From NCBI GenBank assembly GCA_021234155.1, contig JAJEKV010000001.1, positions 14,120,356 to 14,184,355 on the forward strand: a stretch of DNA of 64,000 nt. The letters are read 5' to 3'. Shown here piece by piece: positions 21,044 to 32,306 of this stretch. Positions within the stretch are counted from its first letter, which is position 1; each line of letters starts with the position of its first letter. The DNA comes from Isoetes taiwanensis. Lineage: Eukaryota > Streptophyta > Lycopodiopsida > Isoetales > Isoetaceae. Below the pieces are notes generated by a model. That model searched no databases. It saw only the letters and a list, made by a program, of their open reading frames with translations, and was not told the origin of the DNA. Position numbers and translations under genes: made by a program.

Positions 21044-21505
21044 GTTTTTAAGGATAAAATGTGAATAATGAGCAAATGGAGAATAGATAACTTAGCCAAT
21101 GCATCCCAATATAATAAGAGAAATAGAAATCATTGAAATTCAACACACTTACGTGTTACCTTCCAGTAATGTAGCCCGTATTCTTTCACTCCTCACACCC
21201 ATTATCTCAGTCTCTGCAACTTCATAGTTTGGAATAAGCATGTTTTGTATCCATCCCCTGCAATTTTTGTTAATCATTACTGCATTCAAATCCTAATAAT
21301 GTTGCCAAGGGCAACAGTAACTAGAGAAAAATGACATATTTTTTTTATTATCACGCTTTGGTGATATGGGACGGTTTAAAACAACTTCAAAATGCTTTAC
21401 TTTTAGAGCTTTCGTGTTCCATCTTCGACTTATTACTTGAGATTAAGCTCTTTTTTAATCACTACAATAGGAAACATTTCTTATTTTTAGTGGTTGGTTT
21501 TGGTT
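21044..21505. repeat. Tandem unit 1, right part
   Basis: This continues unit 1 after the copia element. Bases 21,047-21,311 are repeated at 22,067-22,330 and 27,598-27,867; bases 21,300-21,505 are repeated at 27,860-28,050. The junction to unit 2 lies at 21,505/21,506, where GGTTGGTTTTGG runs straight into TTCTATTTCTCC. Confidence 0.75.
21164..21268 (-). other. Candidate coding exon in tandem unit 1
   Basis: On the minus strand an acceptor-like AAAAATTGCAG is followed by an open stretch (for example NMLIPNYEVAETEIMG) that ends GGAAG before GTAACACGTAAG, a good donor. The copies at about 22,165-22,290 and 27,705-27,830 keep the acceptor side and first codons but differ later, mostly at CAG/CTG sites. 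I do not recognise the protein. It may be an exon of a gene broken by duplication and insertion. Confidence 0.35.
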
Positions 21506-22330
21506 CTATTTCTCCTATTAGATTGGGATCTTTGCCACGGGGATAGATTATGGAAAGCGGTGAGTCAAGCGATGGATGGATGATCTGATGTGCATGTGGA
21601 GGGCAAGGCATGATTCAAGGGAATCTGGAGATCTGAGTAAGCGGTGAGATAAAAAACGTTTAGGGTTCTTTGAACTGTAAGAAAATGTCATGGCTTTCTC
21701 CCCCTCCCCCCCTTTTTGGCTATAAAATTTATATCCTTTTTCCTCGTGTACCCATATTTCAAATGATAGCCATATAGAACAATATCTAGAACAATTGGGT
21801 ATGCCATTGCCATATGTGGATGGATTCAAAAAGAATAATAGGAAATTAGAACCTTTCTTTGTGTGCCTAGTGATAGCCATATAGAACAATTGGGTATCTG
21901 GTTGTCATGTGGAGCACAATAAATCTGGGATGGGTTCATCATAGTCAGGGAAATTAGAACAAGGAAACAAAAGGTAAATCGAAGGATGCCGACTAACCAT
22001 GTCTTTGAAGGAAAGATAATGAGGAGCATAGTAAAATAACATGTTTTGGATGATTGAATGTGTGTTAAGGATAAAAATGTGAATAATGAGCAAGTGGAGA
22101 ATAGATAACTTAGGCACAGATCCCAATATAATAAGAGAAATAGAAATCATTGAAATTGACACACTTCGCATGTCAGTAATGTAATGTAGCCGTTTTCTTT
22201 CGCTCTCACACATGATTGTCTCGGTCTCTAAACTTCATAGTTTGGAATAAGCATGTTTTGTATCCATCTCCTGCAATTTTTGTTAATCATTATCGCATGC
22301 AAATCCTAATAATGTTGCCAAGGGCAACAT
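21506..22330. repeat. Tandem unit 2 (truncated)
   Basis: It repeats 127-740 of unit 1 and then 21,047-21,311, without the copia insertion. It therefore serves as the approximate empty site of copia at about 22,060. It ends after GCCAAGGGCAAC, where the degraded gypsy region begins. Confidence 0.75.
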
Positions 22331-23459
22331 TTATGCCCTAAGAAGAGCTGGGTCCTCGGCCACTGGTTGTCTTCCTCGTCTCATCTCATAGCTAGTATTG
22401 CACATGGTTGTGAAAAGTAACTTCTTAATGGTCCATAAAGTAACTTGCCCCGTCTCAAGAATATAAGTCAATTGTGTGCCTTTTAAATCAAAAACGTTTA
22501 TTTTGCAAAATCAAGGCAATCATGAAAATCTGCTTTGCTATAGAAGTCCCCTAAAGATGTCTCAGTATGATCTTATCGAAATCTGGAAGTGGAAATGGGC
22601 ATTTGCTCCCTTGACGTGATGTGATACCCACGGATGAAGAAACAAGTTGGAGCTTGAAGTTACCACAGTCACTTGCAAGTGTTGGGAATCTGCTGACCGT
22701 TATTTGGAGCACATAAGAGTGTTTGGGCTGATTAACACTTCCCTCATTGTCTCAAGGTGATGTCCTTGAAGTTGACATGATTTATGAAACCCGCGGCCAT
22801 GCCAATTATGGGAATGAGGTGGGTTGGCATACTAATGTGACCTGCAGGATGGAAAAACGATGTGGACCCGGGGATGCCACATAGTTTAAGGCGTATGTAC
22901 CATGTGAGTAAAAGGGGTGGGTTTTACCCTAAACAGGTATGTATAAATATCTGAGGAGGGCTTGGCTAGGGGTTTTTCTTGGGGTGGGGGACCCAAAGTA
23001 ATGTGTACACGGGAAGGGCGCGAAGGTTGGACAAGGCGTGATCTGAGGAGGGTTTTTGCTGACCCCATTAACGACGTGGTATATCACTTTTATAGTAGGT
23101 GAAACCCCAGGGGCGTGGATGGATATGAACGGATGATATGAGTATGAAGTTGGATGTAATATGGATGAACCCTCGCATGGATCCCGCGATTGGTTAGTAA
23201 AAAGCATCTACCTAGGTGGATCGTCATGCCATTATGGAAAATGGATGGCATGCAATTGGACCCGCAAATGGGGAGGTGGAAAATATGCTTAACAAATGGA
23301 AGGTTCTATGGAGTGAGATGAATGCCAAGGAACCCGCATGGCCTTAGAATCGTTAGTCTTTTTCCTCTTGTAAATTGTCATGTCCCAGGGGTGGTGCTCA
23401 TCATCATGATAAAACCCATTTAAGCAATTCTGACACTCAATCTTATTAGCACAATCTAG

Positions 23460-24310
23460 TTACAATATGTGCATCCTTTTCTAATGGTAAATGCCCCAAA
23501 AGTATTTTTTTAATAGACCTTGTAAATACTTTTTGTTCACCTTCATTGAGCCGAATGCCAATTGTAATTGCTCGTTTTCTTCCCTTTGACAATAATGAGC
23601 TCTTGCACTTCTTTTCCTGGGCCACATCAATAGTCAATATGGGATGAAGTCCTTGCAACAATTTCTCTCAACTTCTTTTTTTAATTGTCTTCACTTAAGT
23701 GTTCTAACAAAGCTTTAGATAAACCATCGACCTCATAGTTTTAAGATCTAGCCACATGGTTAAGTTTCCATGCACCTTGAAGCATTCAAGAGCTTCAAGA
23801 ACCTGATCCCTATATCGAGCCATCCCAACATCTCTCGAAGTTTGATACTACCCTAATGCTTGCTCCGAAAACCAACCACCGGAGTCCCCAAAGATCTTAA
23901 GCTCACTAATTTCTACTTTGCTTGCTTCCTTTAATCCCAACAAAAAGTGCTTCATATTCAGCCGCATTTGGAAGTCATTCTTGGTAACATTTTCTAGCCT
24001 TTGCAATTATGAGTCCCTCCTTATCCTTAATCACAATACCCGATGCTTTGCCATGTTTGCCTTGCATGATATTCCTCCATCAAACCATAGGTGTAGGTTT
24101 TCTATCGGACTCTTATCTAGGCAATCACATTCCACCATCACTCCCGCAATGGTATAAATCCCACAAGCCTTTGGCTGTAAATAATCTTCGTCAATTGTTA
24201 ATATCTCCTTCGGATGACAGATTATTGCCCTCTTTATTATACAAGGTACGCTTTTGATCCCATGTAAATAAATAGTACATATGCCTTGAGACCATAAAGG
24301 TCCTAGCATC
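23460..24310 (-). pseudogene. pol: Gypsy RNase H remnant
   Basis: The minus-strand frames show LWFDGGISCKANMAK (first catalytic Asp), a degraded AAEYEAL block, GDSGG and a conserved final block with His and Asp, as in Ty3 RNase H. An open frame upstream (24,031-24,309) shows RT-RNase H connection-like sequence. Several stops and shifts break it. Confidence 0.65.
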
Positions 24311-25039
24311 CACGGGTTTTAGCCAAACTCTTACAAACAATAGATCATATGTGTCACGAATCACACAGTGATGTCCAAAGAGACCACTAGAAAATTTCTA
24401 GCAACTATGATCCCCCAACGTTGATTGGCACCTTATTGACCATTCCTATGGGACTTACTTTCCCATTAGTAAAATTTTCAGAATTAAAGATGTACGCTTA
24501 TCAATATGAAGCCCCGATTTGTTGCATTATGTGATACGGCATAACATTGAGACCAGAGCCACACCATCCAAAATTACATTGCTTAAGAGGCTATCTCCAT
24601 ATGTAGCCCAGGTGAAAATATCCTGGATCAACTTCTTCTTGAGGGATCACAAGGTTAGTGGAGGTATCTTGCTCCAAGTTTTCATGTTCAAACATTTTAG
24701 AACAAATATTCCTATAGGTAGGTGCAATTTTCAGCAAGGTATAGATATCAATGTCAACTTTGATGCCTTCATTAGTGATTCCAACTCATTAAAGACTACT
24801 TTTCTGCTTGTGCTGGACCTAGACCTTATGCCATGAGATGAGTTCATTGGGGCTCTATTAGATAAACCATAGTGTTGGGAGCGGTGTGGACAGCCAAAAC
24901 ATCCCCCTTCTTCACCTTGCAGCTCTAGATAACACATTGAAGCACTACTTGTTTGATCAGATTTCTTACCCATTCTTTGCTTCTTGCTTCATTATATACT
25001 CTTTTTCGCTTTGCATCGAAGTTCACTATGGTCCACCTC

Positions 25040-26330
25040 TTTGCGGAAAAAGCGGATAGGGCATTCCTTTCCATAGTGGCCTCTCTTTCATGCACTTGGG
25101 CATGGCCTTCCAAAACAATTATCCTCATTGTGGCCATATCTCTTACAAAAATTGCAAGTGCTTACTTGTGTGCTGTTGTTTTCTTCATAACCTCCGCCAG
25201 ATGCTTGGAAACTTCCATTAATGTTTGCATGCCAGATTCAAGCCTATCTGTATCTTTGGAAACCTCAGCTCGAATTTCATCTTCAAATTTAACTTTTTTA
25301 TCCTTTTGGATGGTATAACATGGTTGTACAGAATCTGGTTCTTGCTCCCAATCTGGATAAAAATGTGAAGTCCCATGATCTTCATCCAGGAGAGACTGCA
25401 TAACTTTTGAGATCTCCACAACTTTGGAAAAGGCCTTTTGTATGGAGTCCAATGCCCCTGTATTCTGCAACTTGCACATCTTGCTATACCTTAAAATATA
25501 TGCATGGAACCTTTCAACATAAGCTGGAACACTTTTGCCTCTTTTTAGACAAAAGGTATGAAGTTCTTGAACTTCGGGCACTTCGGGCATCATGCACTTC
25601 GGGCATGGCCTTCCAAAATAATTATCCTCATTGTGGCCATATCTCTTACAAAAATTGCAAGTGCTTACTTGTGTAGCTTCTTTGCTCTTTTCTTCATAAC
25701 CTCCATAACTTTGAAACTTCCATTAATGTTTGCATGCCAGATTCAAGCCTATCTGTAGCTTTAGAAACCTCAGCTCGAATTTCATCTTCAAATTTAACTT
25801 TTTGGATGGTATAACATGGTTGTATAGAATCTGGTTCTTGCTCCCAAACTGGATAAAAATGTGTGAAGTCCCAATGATCTTCATCCCGGAGACCTGCATA
25901 ACTTTTGAGATCTCCCATCGGCTTTGGAAAGGTCTTTTGTATGAGTCCAATGCCCCCAGTGATTCGCAAATCTTGCACATCTTGCTATACCTTAAAATAT
26001 ATGCATGGAACCTTTCAACATAAGATGGAACACTTCGCCTCTTTTTTAGACAAAGGTATGAAGTTCTTGAACCAACTCACCTTGAGAGTTTGCTACTCCA
26101 AATCTCTCCCACGAAGCTTTGACTTAAGGTGTCCCATATATGGGAGGGGCAAGCTGTGATATTGAAACCAAGTTAAAGCTTCTCCCCTCATGCATATTCC
26201 AAAGACATCCACTTTGTCACCTTTTTTTACATACCATACCAGTCGATAATATTCTTCAAGTTGCAACAAGTATTCTAAAGGGTTTGAGAAGCCATCAAAG
26301 AGTGGTGGAGAGACAGTAATGTTACTTTAA
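25040..26330 (-). pseudogene. gag: Gypsy Gag with zinc knuckle, partly duplicated
   Basis: The N-terminal part (26,100-26,330) shows FDGFSNPLEYLLQLEEYYR in shifted frames and MRGEALTWFQ, the core of the Retrotrans_gag family. The central open frame 25,162-25,593 has SVPAYVERFHAYILRYSKMC and a long charged tail. The knuckle CNFCKRYGHNEDNC (Cys-x2-Cys-x4-His-x4-Cys) lies near 25,110-25,165 and, duplicated, near 25,610-25,665. Gag would package RNA; here it is a remnant. Confidence 0.78.
25091..26070 (-). repeat. Direct tandem duplication inside gypsy gag
   Basis: About 490 bases are present twice, at 25,091-25,589 and 25,590-26,070. Both begin near CATGGCCTTCCAAAA and end after the segment encoding ELHTF. 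Both carry the CCHC knuckle and the adjacent Gag C-terminus. The copies differ at scattered bases, so they are not a simple assembly echo. Confidence 0.85.
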
Positions 26331-27232
26331 TTTGATAAGGGTATACATGATTAAGAGGAGGTGACACTCAAGAAGTGTAGTGGTCACGCCATTTGTAATA
26401 TGGTAGGAGTTGGCATTGATGTGGGAATTTGTTGATGATGCAACACAATCTTCAAGATCTCCGTGGATCTTTTGGGACCCATTGACAATCCAACTTATTC
26501 TTGCTAAGAGGATCCCTTAGGACCTCCATATAATAGTTAACCCTACCTGGCATAGGATCAACAATATGATATTGGCAATATGGACCTCCAGTTTGTGAGG
26601 AAAATCACTCCTAATATAACTAATTCATAATTGCCAATCAATATTACTTTGAGTTTCTTTCCTAAATAGTACAATGCACCTTTGCTTTGCAATTGCTAAG
26701 AAATATAAATAACTAACTCAAATTCAATTCTAATAAATTGAGCACGATCCCGATTTTCATATATTCCCAACAAGGCAAAGATACCATATATGCTTCGACA
26801 GTTTTAAAGTAGTTCGAGAACACAGTAAGAAGGTATACAACTATAAGACTAAATTTAAAATTTGCAAGTGTGTCTAGCATTCAACATAAGTCCCCGGAGT
26901 TTGCAGATACACCGACAATCTCAACTTACACTCGCTTGTGCATCACTGCGGTTCTAAATAATAGAAATCCATGCAAGAGAACCTCATGCATCAAATATGC
27001 ACGCTTATTACGGTAGTTCCAAGAAAACCTAAAATTTGTGTTCAATCTTTGAATGTTCCTTCCTGAATTACAAGCTATTGGTTGTTCTTAATGAACCTTA
27101 TCATATCTACAGAATCCAGAGTAAATCGCCCGGAGAACCTCCGCCCTTAGAAAAAATTGTCTCTCCTTGTTTCAATCAAGGAAAACCCCACAAGGAAAAA
27201 CCCGACTATGACTTATTTTCGTAAAATGTTTA

Positions 27233-28050
27233 CGATCTTCGTCTTAAATATACCGCTAACAATGTGAAGAGATGAAAAATTGGTTCAATGATCCGACCGC
27301 AAGAAGCCTATTTTTCTTCTTTTCTCTCCTTTTTTGTAATTCCTCCCTTCCTTCTATTTCTCCTATTAGATTGGGATCTTTTGCCATGAGGATAGATTAT
27401 GGGAAGCGGTGAGGCAAAGAATGGATGGATGATACAGATGTGCATCCGGGAGATCGGCAAGGCATGATTCAAAGGGAATGCGCAGCATGTAAGCGGTGGA
27501 GACAAAAAAACTTAGGGTTCTTTTTGAACCAGAAAACCCAGTAAAAGATAATGAGAGCATAGGAAAATAGCATGTTTTGGATGATTTGAATGTGTTTTAA
27601 GGATAAAATGTGAATAAATAGCAAATGGAGAATAGATAACTTAAAAGCACGCATCCCAATATAATAAGAGAAATAGAAATCATTGAAATTCAACACACTT
27701 TTACGTGTTTCGCTTCTCGGTAATGTAGCCATTTTTTCTTTTGCTCCTTCACACATTATCTCGGTCTTCAACTTCATAGTTTGGAATAAGCATGTTTTGT
27801 ATCCATCTCCTGCAATTTTGTTAATCATTAATGAGATGCAAGTCCTAATAATGTTGCAAGGGCAACAAGAACTAGAGAAAATGACATATTTTTTTATTAT
27901 CACGCTTTGGTGATATGGACGGGTTGGAAACAACTTCAAATGCTACTTTTAGAGCTTTTTTCCATCTTCCAGCTTATTACTTGAGATTAAGCTCTTTTTA
28001 ATCACCAATAGGAAACATTTCTTATTTTTAGTGGTTGGTTTTGGCTTCAC
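27233..28050. repeat. Tandem unit 3
   Basis: It repeats bases 1-250 of unit 1 and then 21,044-21,505, but lacks the middle part (350-740 of unit 1). The exon-like block recurs near 27,705-27,830. On the minus strand one frame stays open for 156 codons (27,469-27,939), which is probably chance in a repeat. Confidence 0.72.
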
Positions 28051-28297
28051 AATTCTTATTCCTATTCATAACCCTATAATATAAAGCTATAATATTGCCT
28101 TTTACTAAAAAATTTACTTGTAACTTATTGTGTGATATATGATAAAGAATATTATTATTCAAAATAACCATCTATATATTTGAAAAGGATCGTGCATAGA
28201 TAGGCACAACTTTTAAAAGAAAAGAAAAGTGGCAAAGCAATAAAGTGCATTATTAATAACAGATGAGAACTAGTTTTCAAATAGCATTATATAGATC
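28051..28297. other. AT-rich spacer
   Basis: Between tandem unit 3 and the dirigent-like gene I see no coding sequence. It would hold the 3' untranslated region of the minus-strand gene. Confidence 0.5.
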
Positions 28298-28835
28298 CTA
28301 TATAGGAAGAGATATTTGAAGCTTGTAATAGATGGTAGCAGAGATTCCATCAAATGAAGAGAGGTAATGAAAGACATATGCAACTCCCCAAGCACGCTCA
28401 AAATCACTGCCTCCAACAATGGTAGACCTTCTGCTCTCCTCGCCATCCCTTGATCCAAACAAGTCGAGAGTGCCATTGTATTTGTCACTCTTCAACACCG
28501 CAGATAATGAGAAAAGAAATGAATCCTTCCAAGGAAACAAGAGAAAAATGAGCCCCTCATCCTGCCCAAAGATTTAGAGGTAGGCAACTCATCCTCGATG
28601 ATAGCATCATCCACTACCTAAAAGTCCAAATGAGGGATTCATTAATGTTCCAGGACCTGCAACCCCAATAAGGTGATGTTAGGCCCCAAAAATGTATCAT
28701 CATGTACGTAAAATTCCATAATGCTGCTCTTTTAGTTGGCAACATGGTTCCCTTTGGAAGGATTGGTATGGCTGATGCAAATTCTATCACCCCGACTAGA
28801 AGAAGATATAGAAAAATAGGTACACAACGTATCAT
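28298..28835 (-). pseudogene. Dirigent-like protein gene, frameshifted
   Basis: The start at 28,835 opens a signal peptide (MIRCVPIFLYLLLVGVIEFA, then SA). After a frame change come EFYVHDDTFLGPNIT, matching the Phe-Tyr-x-His-Asp strand of dirigent proteins; VVDDAI...TSKSLGRMRG, matching the Val-x-Asp-Asp and Ser-Lys-x-x-Gly-Arg-x-x-Gly block; and in the last open frame (28,298-28,540) YNGTLDLFGS and STIVGGSDFERAWGVA. The length, about 180 residues, and the single exon fit the family. Dirigent proteins are secreted and steer phenoxy-radical coupling in lignan synthesis. Three frame changes make it a pseudogene or a poorly resolved gene. Confidence 0.75.
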
Positions 28836-29389
28836 CTTCTTATCTTAGTTATGGAGATAAACGAGGCTAAATAAACTTCTTTCTTTCTTAACATATAATG
28901 GTTGACACAAAGAAGTGTACATTTTCGTGTTGATTAGTTCAATGGTACGATTTTATTCCAAATTTTATTCCCTTTCCTTTTCCTAAATAAAGTATGTACT
29001 CATTTTTCATGTTGCTTGGTAGTTAAAAGTATAGGTCCAAATTGGATTCTATATTTTATTCCCTTTCTTCTTTCATGTTCTTCTTTTGCATATAATTTTA
29101 GCGTGAAACTCTGGCAGTTGTTTACACACAACGAACATTGCATGAATATAAAGCATAATTCAAATTTAGAAACTTTTAGTGCTTTTACACATGTCCTAGA
29201 AAATAGGATGTGATTGTTGCATAGAATGCTACAAAAAGACCAGGATGTGCGACCATGTTTGGGTCATGCATTCTATAAAGAATGGTAGACCATGTTTGGA
29301 CATACGACATCAATGAAAGAAAGAACTAGAATTTGTAAATGTAAAGTAGGTACAAAATGGCCACCACATGATAGTCCATCATTCGTCCA
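28836..29389. other. AT-rich intergenic region
   Basis: This is the upstream region of the dirigent-like gene. It contains a short imperfect direct repeat around ATTTTATTCCCTTTC (near 28,963 and 29,053) and repeated GACCATGTTTGG (near 29,248 and 29,289). I see no gene. Confidence 0.5.
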
Positions 29390-31884
29390 AATAAATAACA
29401 AAAAAACCTTTTGACTAGAAAAACCCAAACCATTATACTTTGAAAAACAAGCATCAATAAGCGGTTCTAACACATACAGGTGCATATCGTTAAGACTTAG
29501 ACAAGGTCAATTATCAAAACATTTCCATATATTCAATGTGAAAAATATCCCTTAAATTTCATAAATGCATATAATAAAACCCGTGTTTCAAAGATAATAT
29601 TTGCTCCAACAATTATTACGAAAGCAAGTAGAATACCTTCATCAATAGTAGCACATCAAGATTATCTTATAATCATTATGAAATTGTCGAGTATAAATGT
29701 ACAATCTCCACACCATATTTTCCAACCTGAAAGCATGATTTCCACTCTCCTTATTTATAAGAAAGCAAAATCAGAGTACAAGACTGCTTACTGCCAAAGA
29801 GAACGAAAGGACGGTTAGCCAAGTTCATGGGTAAGAGCCTAAGCTCCTAGCGTGTGTCATGGGGGTCCTCTAAGGTTATCCCCCTTCACACCGCCAAAAT
29901 CGAAATACATAGAATTATACATGGCAAATGCCCATCAATCCTACCGATGATACAAACGATTGATGTATCAATTAAAGTCAACTTAAACCGTGTATAAGGC
30001 CCTTTTTTCACGCCAGTCACAAAATGTGGTCATTATATACCATATAAGACACCATTTGTGACCTCCAAAAAATGAGACACACAAATCTAAACTTGTTTTT
30101 CCACCGCATGGTAGTCATAAAATATGACACCACTAAAATGCTAGTCGAAAAGCTTGAAAAAAATAAGACACGCCTTATTTTTTTAGTTATTTTAGTTATT
30201 AGTTCAAATAAGACTAGGTGTCTTATTTTACTACGGGGAAATCCCGGAATAAAAATAAGACTCCATTTGGTATCCAAACCTATTCGAACCCTAAATAAGA
30301 CATGTCTTATTTTTAGTGGAAAACGATTTACTTTAAGACAATAGGTGGCCAAACATCATTGGATAAAATATGTGACTTTTAGAGATAAGACTACCGTGGA
30401 AAAAGGGCCTAACAGCATATAACATAGGTCACTTTCAACTTGTATTATCATTTTTCAGGGGGATAACCTGACTCTCCATTATATTGGTAGTCTATCATAA
30501 TGAATTATCATAGAAGCATTTATCTCTACCTCCTCTATTCAAAGAAACTCATTTTTTAGGAAATACTTCAACACCTTCGGCTTAAATGTAACTTAGTTCA
30601 TAACAAAGATATGTGCGATAAACCATCTAATTAAAATTTAAAGAAGTCTGCCCAGCCACATACCATATATGTTTATCTACTCAATTTATAACCTTCGACT
30701 CTAGTACCATGATTTGCATTTAGCATCCAAAGACAAAGAAAGTTATAAATCTCATTTAATGGATATGTAGCAATTTATTCAATTCCACACCCGTATTCAA
30801 GTCAACAACCGTAGAAGCAAATCCGAAAGCTACCAATGTTATTTTAACCATAAGATATCTCAATATGTAAAGGTGTTCAACAAACTTAAGTAGTCATCAC
30901 ATAGAATTTAAAAGCCAAGTGCTATAACTATTTCTCTAATACTCACAACATATCCACAAATGCAATACATCTAATCGATAAATTTCTTATTGAAAACATT
31001 TAATAAGCATATCAACCCCAAATCGATTAGCTTGAGGGGATTCTCCTCCTTGCTGCCGCCATTGCTTAGATTAGCACCACCGCGGTGGCTAAACCAAGCT
31101 AAGATTTCAGGCCAAGCCCATATTACGGACCGCGCCTTACGATGTAAACACGAAGCCTTCGATTATATCTTTTTCCTTTTTGCATGCCCAGAGCTCTTCA
31201 GACTATCCAAATTAATGCTATACTTTTGTCGGAGAATCATTGTACTTTTGTTTGCATTTCACGTAATAATCCCAAAGAATACTGCTATCACCATGCTATT
31301 TTTACAAGATTTTTCCTTTGCTTATTGCCATCGCCAAAGGACCGTGATCCCATAGCATTTTCAGATCCTTATATAACTAGTCATTGACGCCATGGTATGC
31401 CCATCTTAATCCCCGACATGCCCCCTATTGAACCTTATTACGTGAATGCCATGGGTCGAACCCTAGCTTTATACACATAACCCTAAAATCGCAAATGCCT
31501 TGTTTTGTCAGACAAGAGTTATTTCGCCGTTTGCCACGGCTTTCATTTTAGACATTGTTTGTATTTTTATACGACCAAATGCATACCATATGTGTTAAGG
31601 TTACGTGGTTAAAATTCAATTTGCCATATCCCAAATAATGATAAACACATTAAACATCCTGCTCCATAATGCACCATTACCATGAACCAACATGCAATCG
31701 CCAAAGCCCCTTGCCGACAACTCTACGCATAAATGCAGTACTTACCTTATGAGGCAAAGGCTACTTAGATCTTAATTGCCATATCTTTTCCGATAGCTCA
31801 AACCATCACAAATGCCCCGCCAAATTAGATACCTAGCCATCAAACACTCCCCAGAGATTTATGCCACAAATTTGTGGACTTAAT
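29390..31884. repeat. Segmental duplication, copy 1
   Basis: It matches 55,355-57,443 from ACCTTTTG-CT-GAAAA to GTGGACTTAAT. Copy 1 has a 412-bp MITE that copy 2 lacks; copy 2 has about 85 extra bases near 56,268-56,352. Other differences cluster at CAG/CTG sites. Minus-strand exon-like blocks (near 29,800-29,890 and 31,030-31,460) resemble blocks of the 3-kb tandem repeat at 57,457-64,000, so both may derive from one gene family. No protein family is recognised. Confidence 0.85.
29998..30409. mobile_element. Tourist-type MITE (PIF/Harbinger-like)
   Basis: A 412-bp insert with terminal inverted repeats GGCCCTTTTTTCACG and CGTGGAAAAAGGGCC, flanked by TAA at 29,995-29,997 and 30,410-30,412. 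Copy 2 of the surrounding duplication has the empty site with one TAA (GTGTATAACAGC near 55,947). The 3-bp TAA duplication and GGCC ends fit Tourist/PIF-Harbinger MITEs. The interior has repeated ATAAGAC/GTCTTAT motifs on both strands and no transposase. Confidence 0.9.
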
Positions 31885-32306
31885 AATAAAAATCTCGCCT
31901 CCATCCGGTGTCGAAAGCCTCAAGAAATTTCATATTCACTTTATGAAGTGATGAAGCAACAAGGTGAGTAGGGACCTTGTTGCAGCCAAGGCCCTACCCA
32001 ACCCGTAATGCTTTTCTACTCATATCCACAATAAAGTACAATGTACAAGGAAAATACTCATTTATCATGATCATCAAGCCATTTTTTATATCCTTTATAT
32101 TGAACCAATTCTTGTAGAATATTTTCAAAATCTCATAATCCGTGGGCAAATGCCTTCTAAGCTTATTAGGCAAATGCCTTTCAATCAATAAATTCAATAT
32201 TCTAAATGAACAATGGAAATAACCCGGGCCGACATCCAAGTATGGTCCGTGAAACTCCATAAATCCAAGAATTGCCGATTTCCAACTCCTCCAACTTTGT
32301 CATTTT
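31885..32306. other. Unique spacer before the composite gypsy element
   Basis: After the duplication ends the sequence is unique in the window. A minus-strand open frame of 88 codons (31,994-32,260; start MEFHGPYLDVGPGYFHCSF) is the only candidate. It resembles a possible exon but matches nothing I recognise. CCTTGTTGC near 31,976 and GGCAAATGCCTT repeats near 32,144 and 32,168 are also seen. Confidence 0.35.
32302..32306 (+). repeat. Target site duplication of composite B-C (left)
   Basis: ATTTT precedes TGTGACGTC; the partner is 55,245-55,249 after AACGTCACA. Confidence 0.85.

Larger units (their letters stand above)
22331..27232 (-). mobile_element. Degraded Ty3/gypsy element of a second lineage
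   Basis: It sits between tandem units 2 and 3. The minus strand carries a Retrotrans_gag domain, a CCHC knuckle and a gypsy RNase H in the right order, but the reverse transcriptase core is missing or unreadable between 24,310 and 24,950. I could not define LTRs. A plus-strand TATAAATAT lies near 22,943. Segments 22,331-23,450 and 26,350-27,232 hold no recognisable coding sequence. Confidence 0.7.

Noticed and set aside
30072-30344. A 90-codon plus-strand frame
   Set aside because: It lies wholly inside the MITE and is made of its repeated ATAAGAC motifs.
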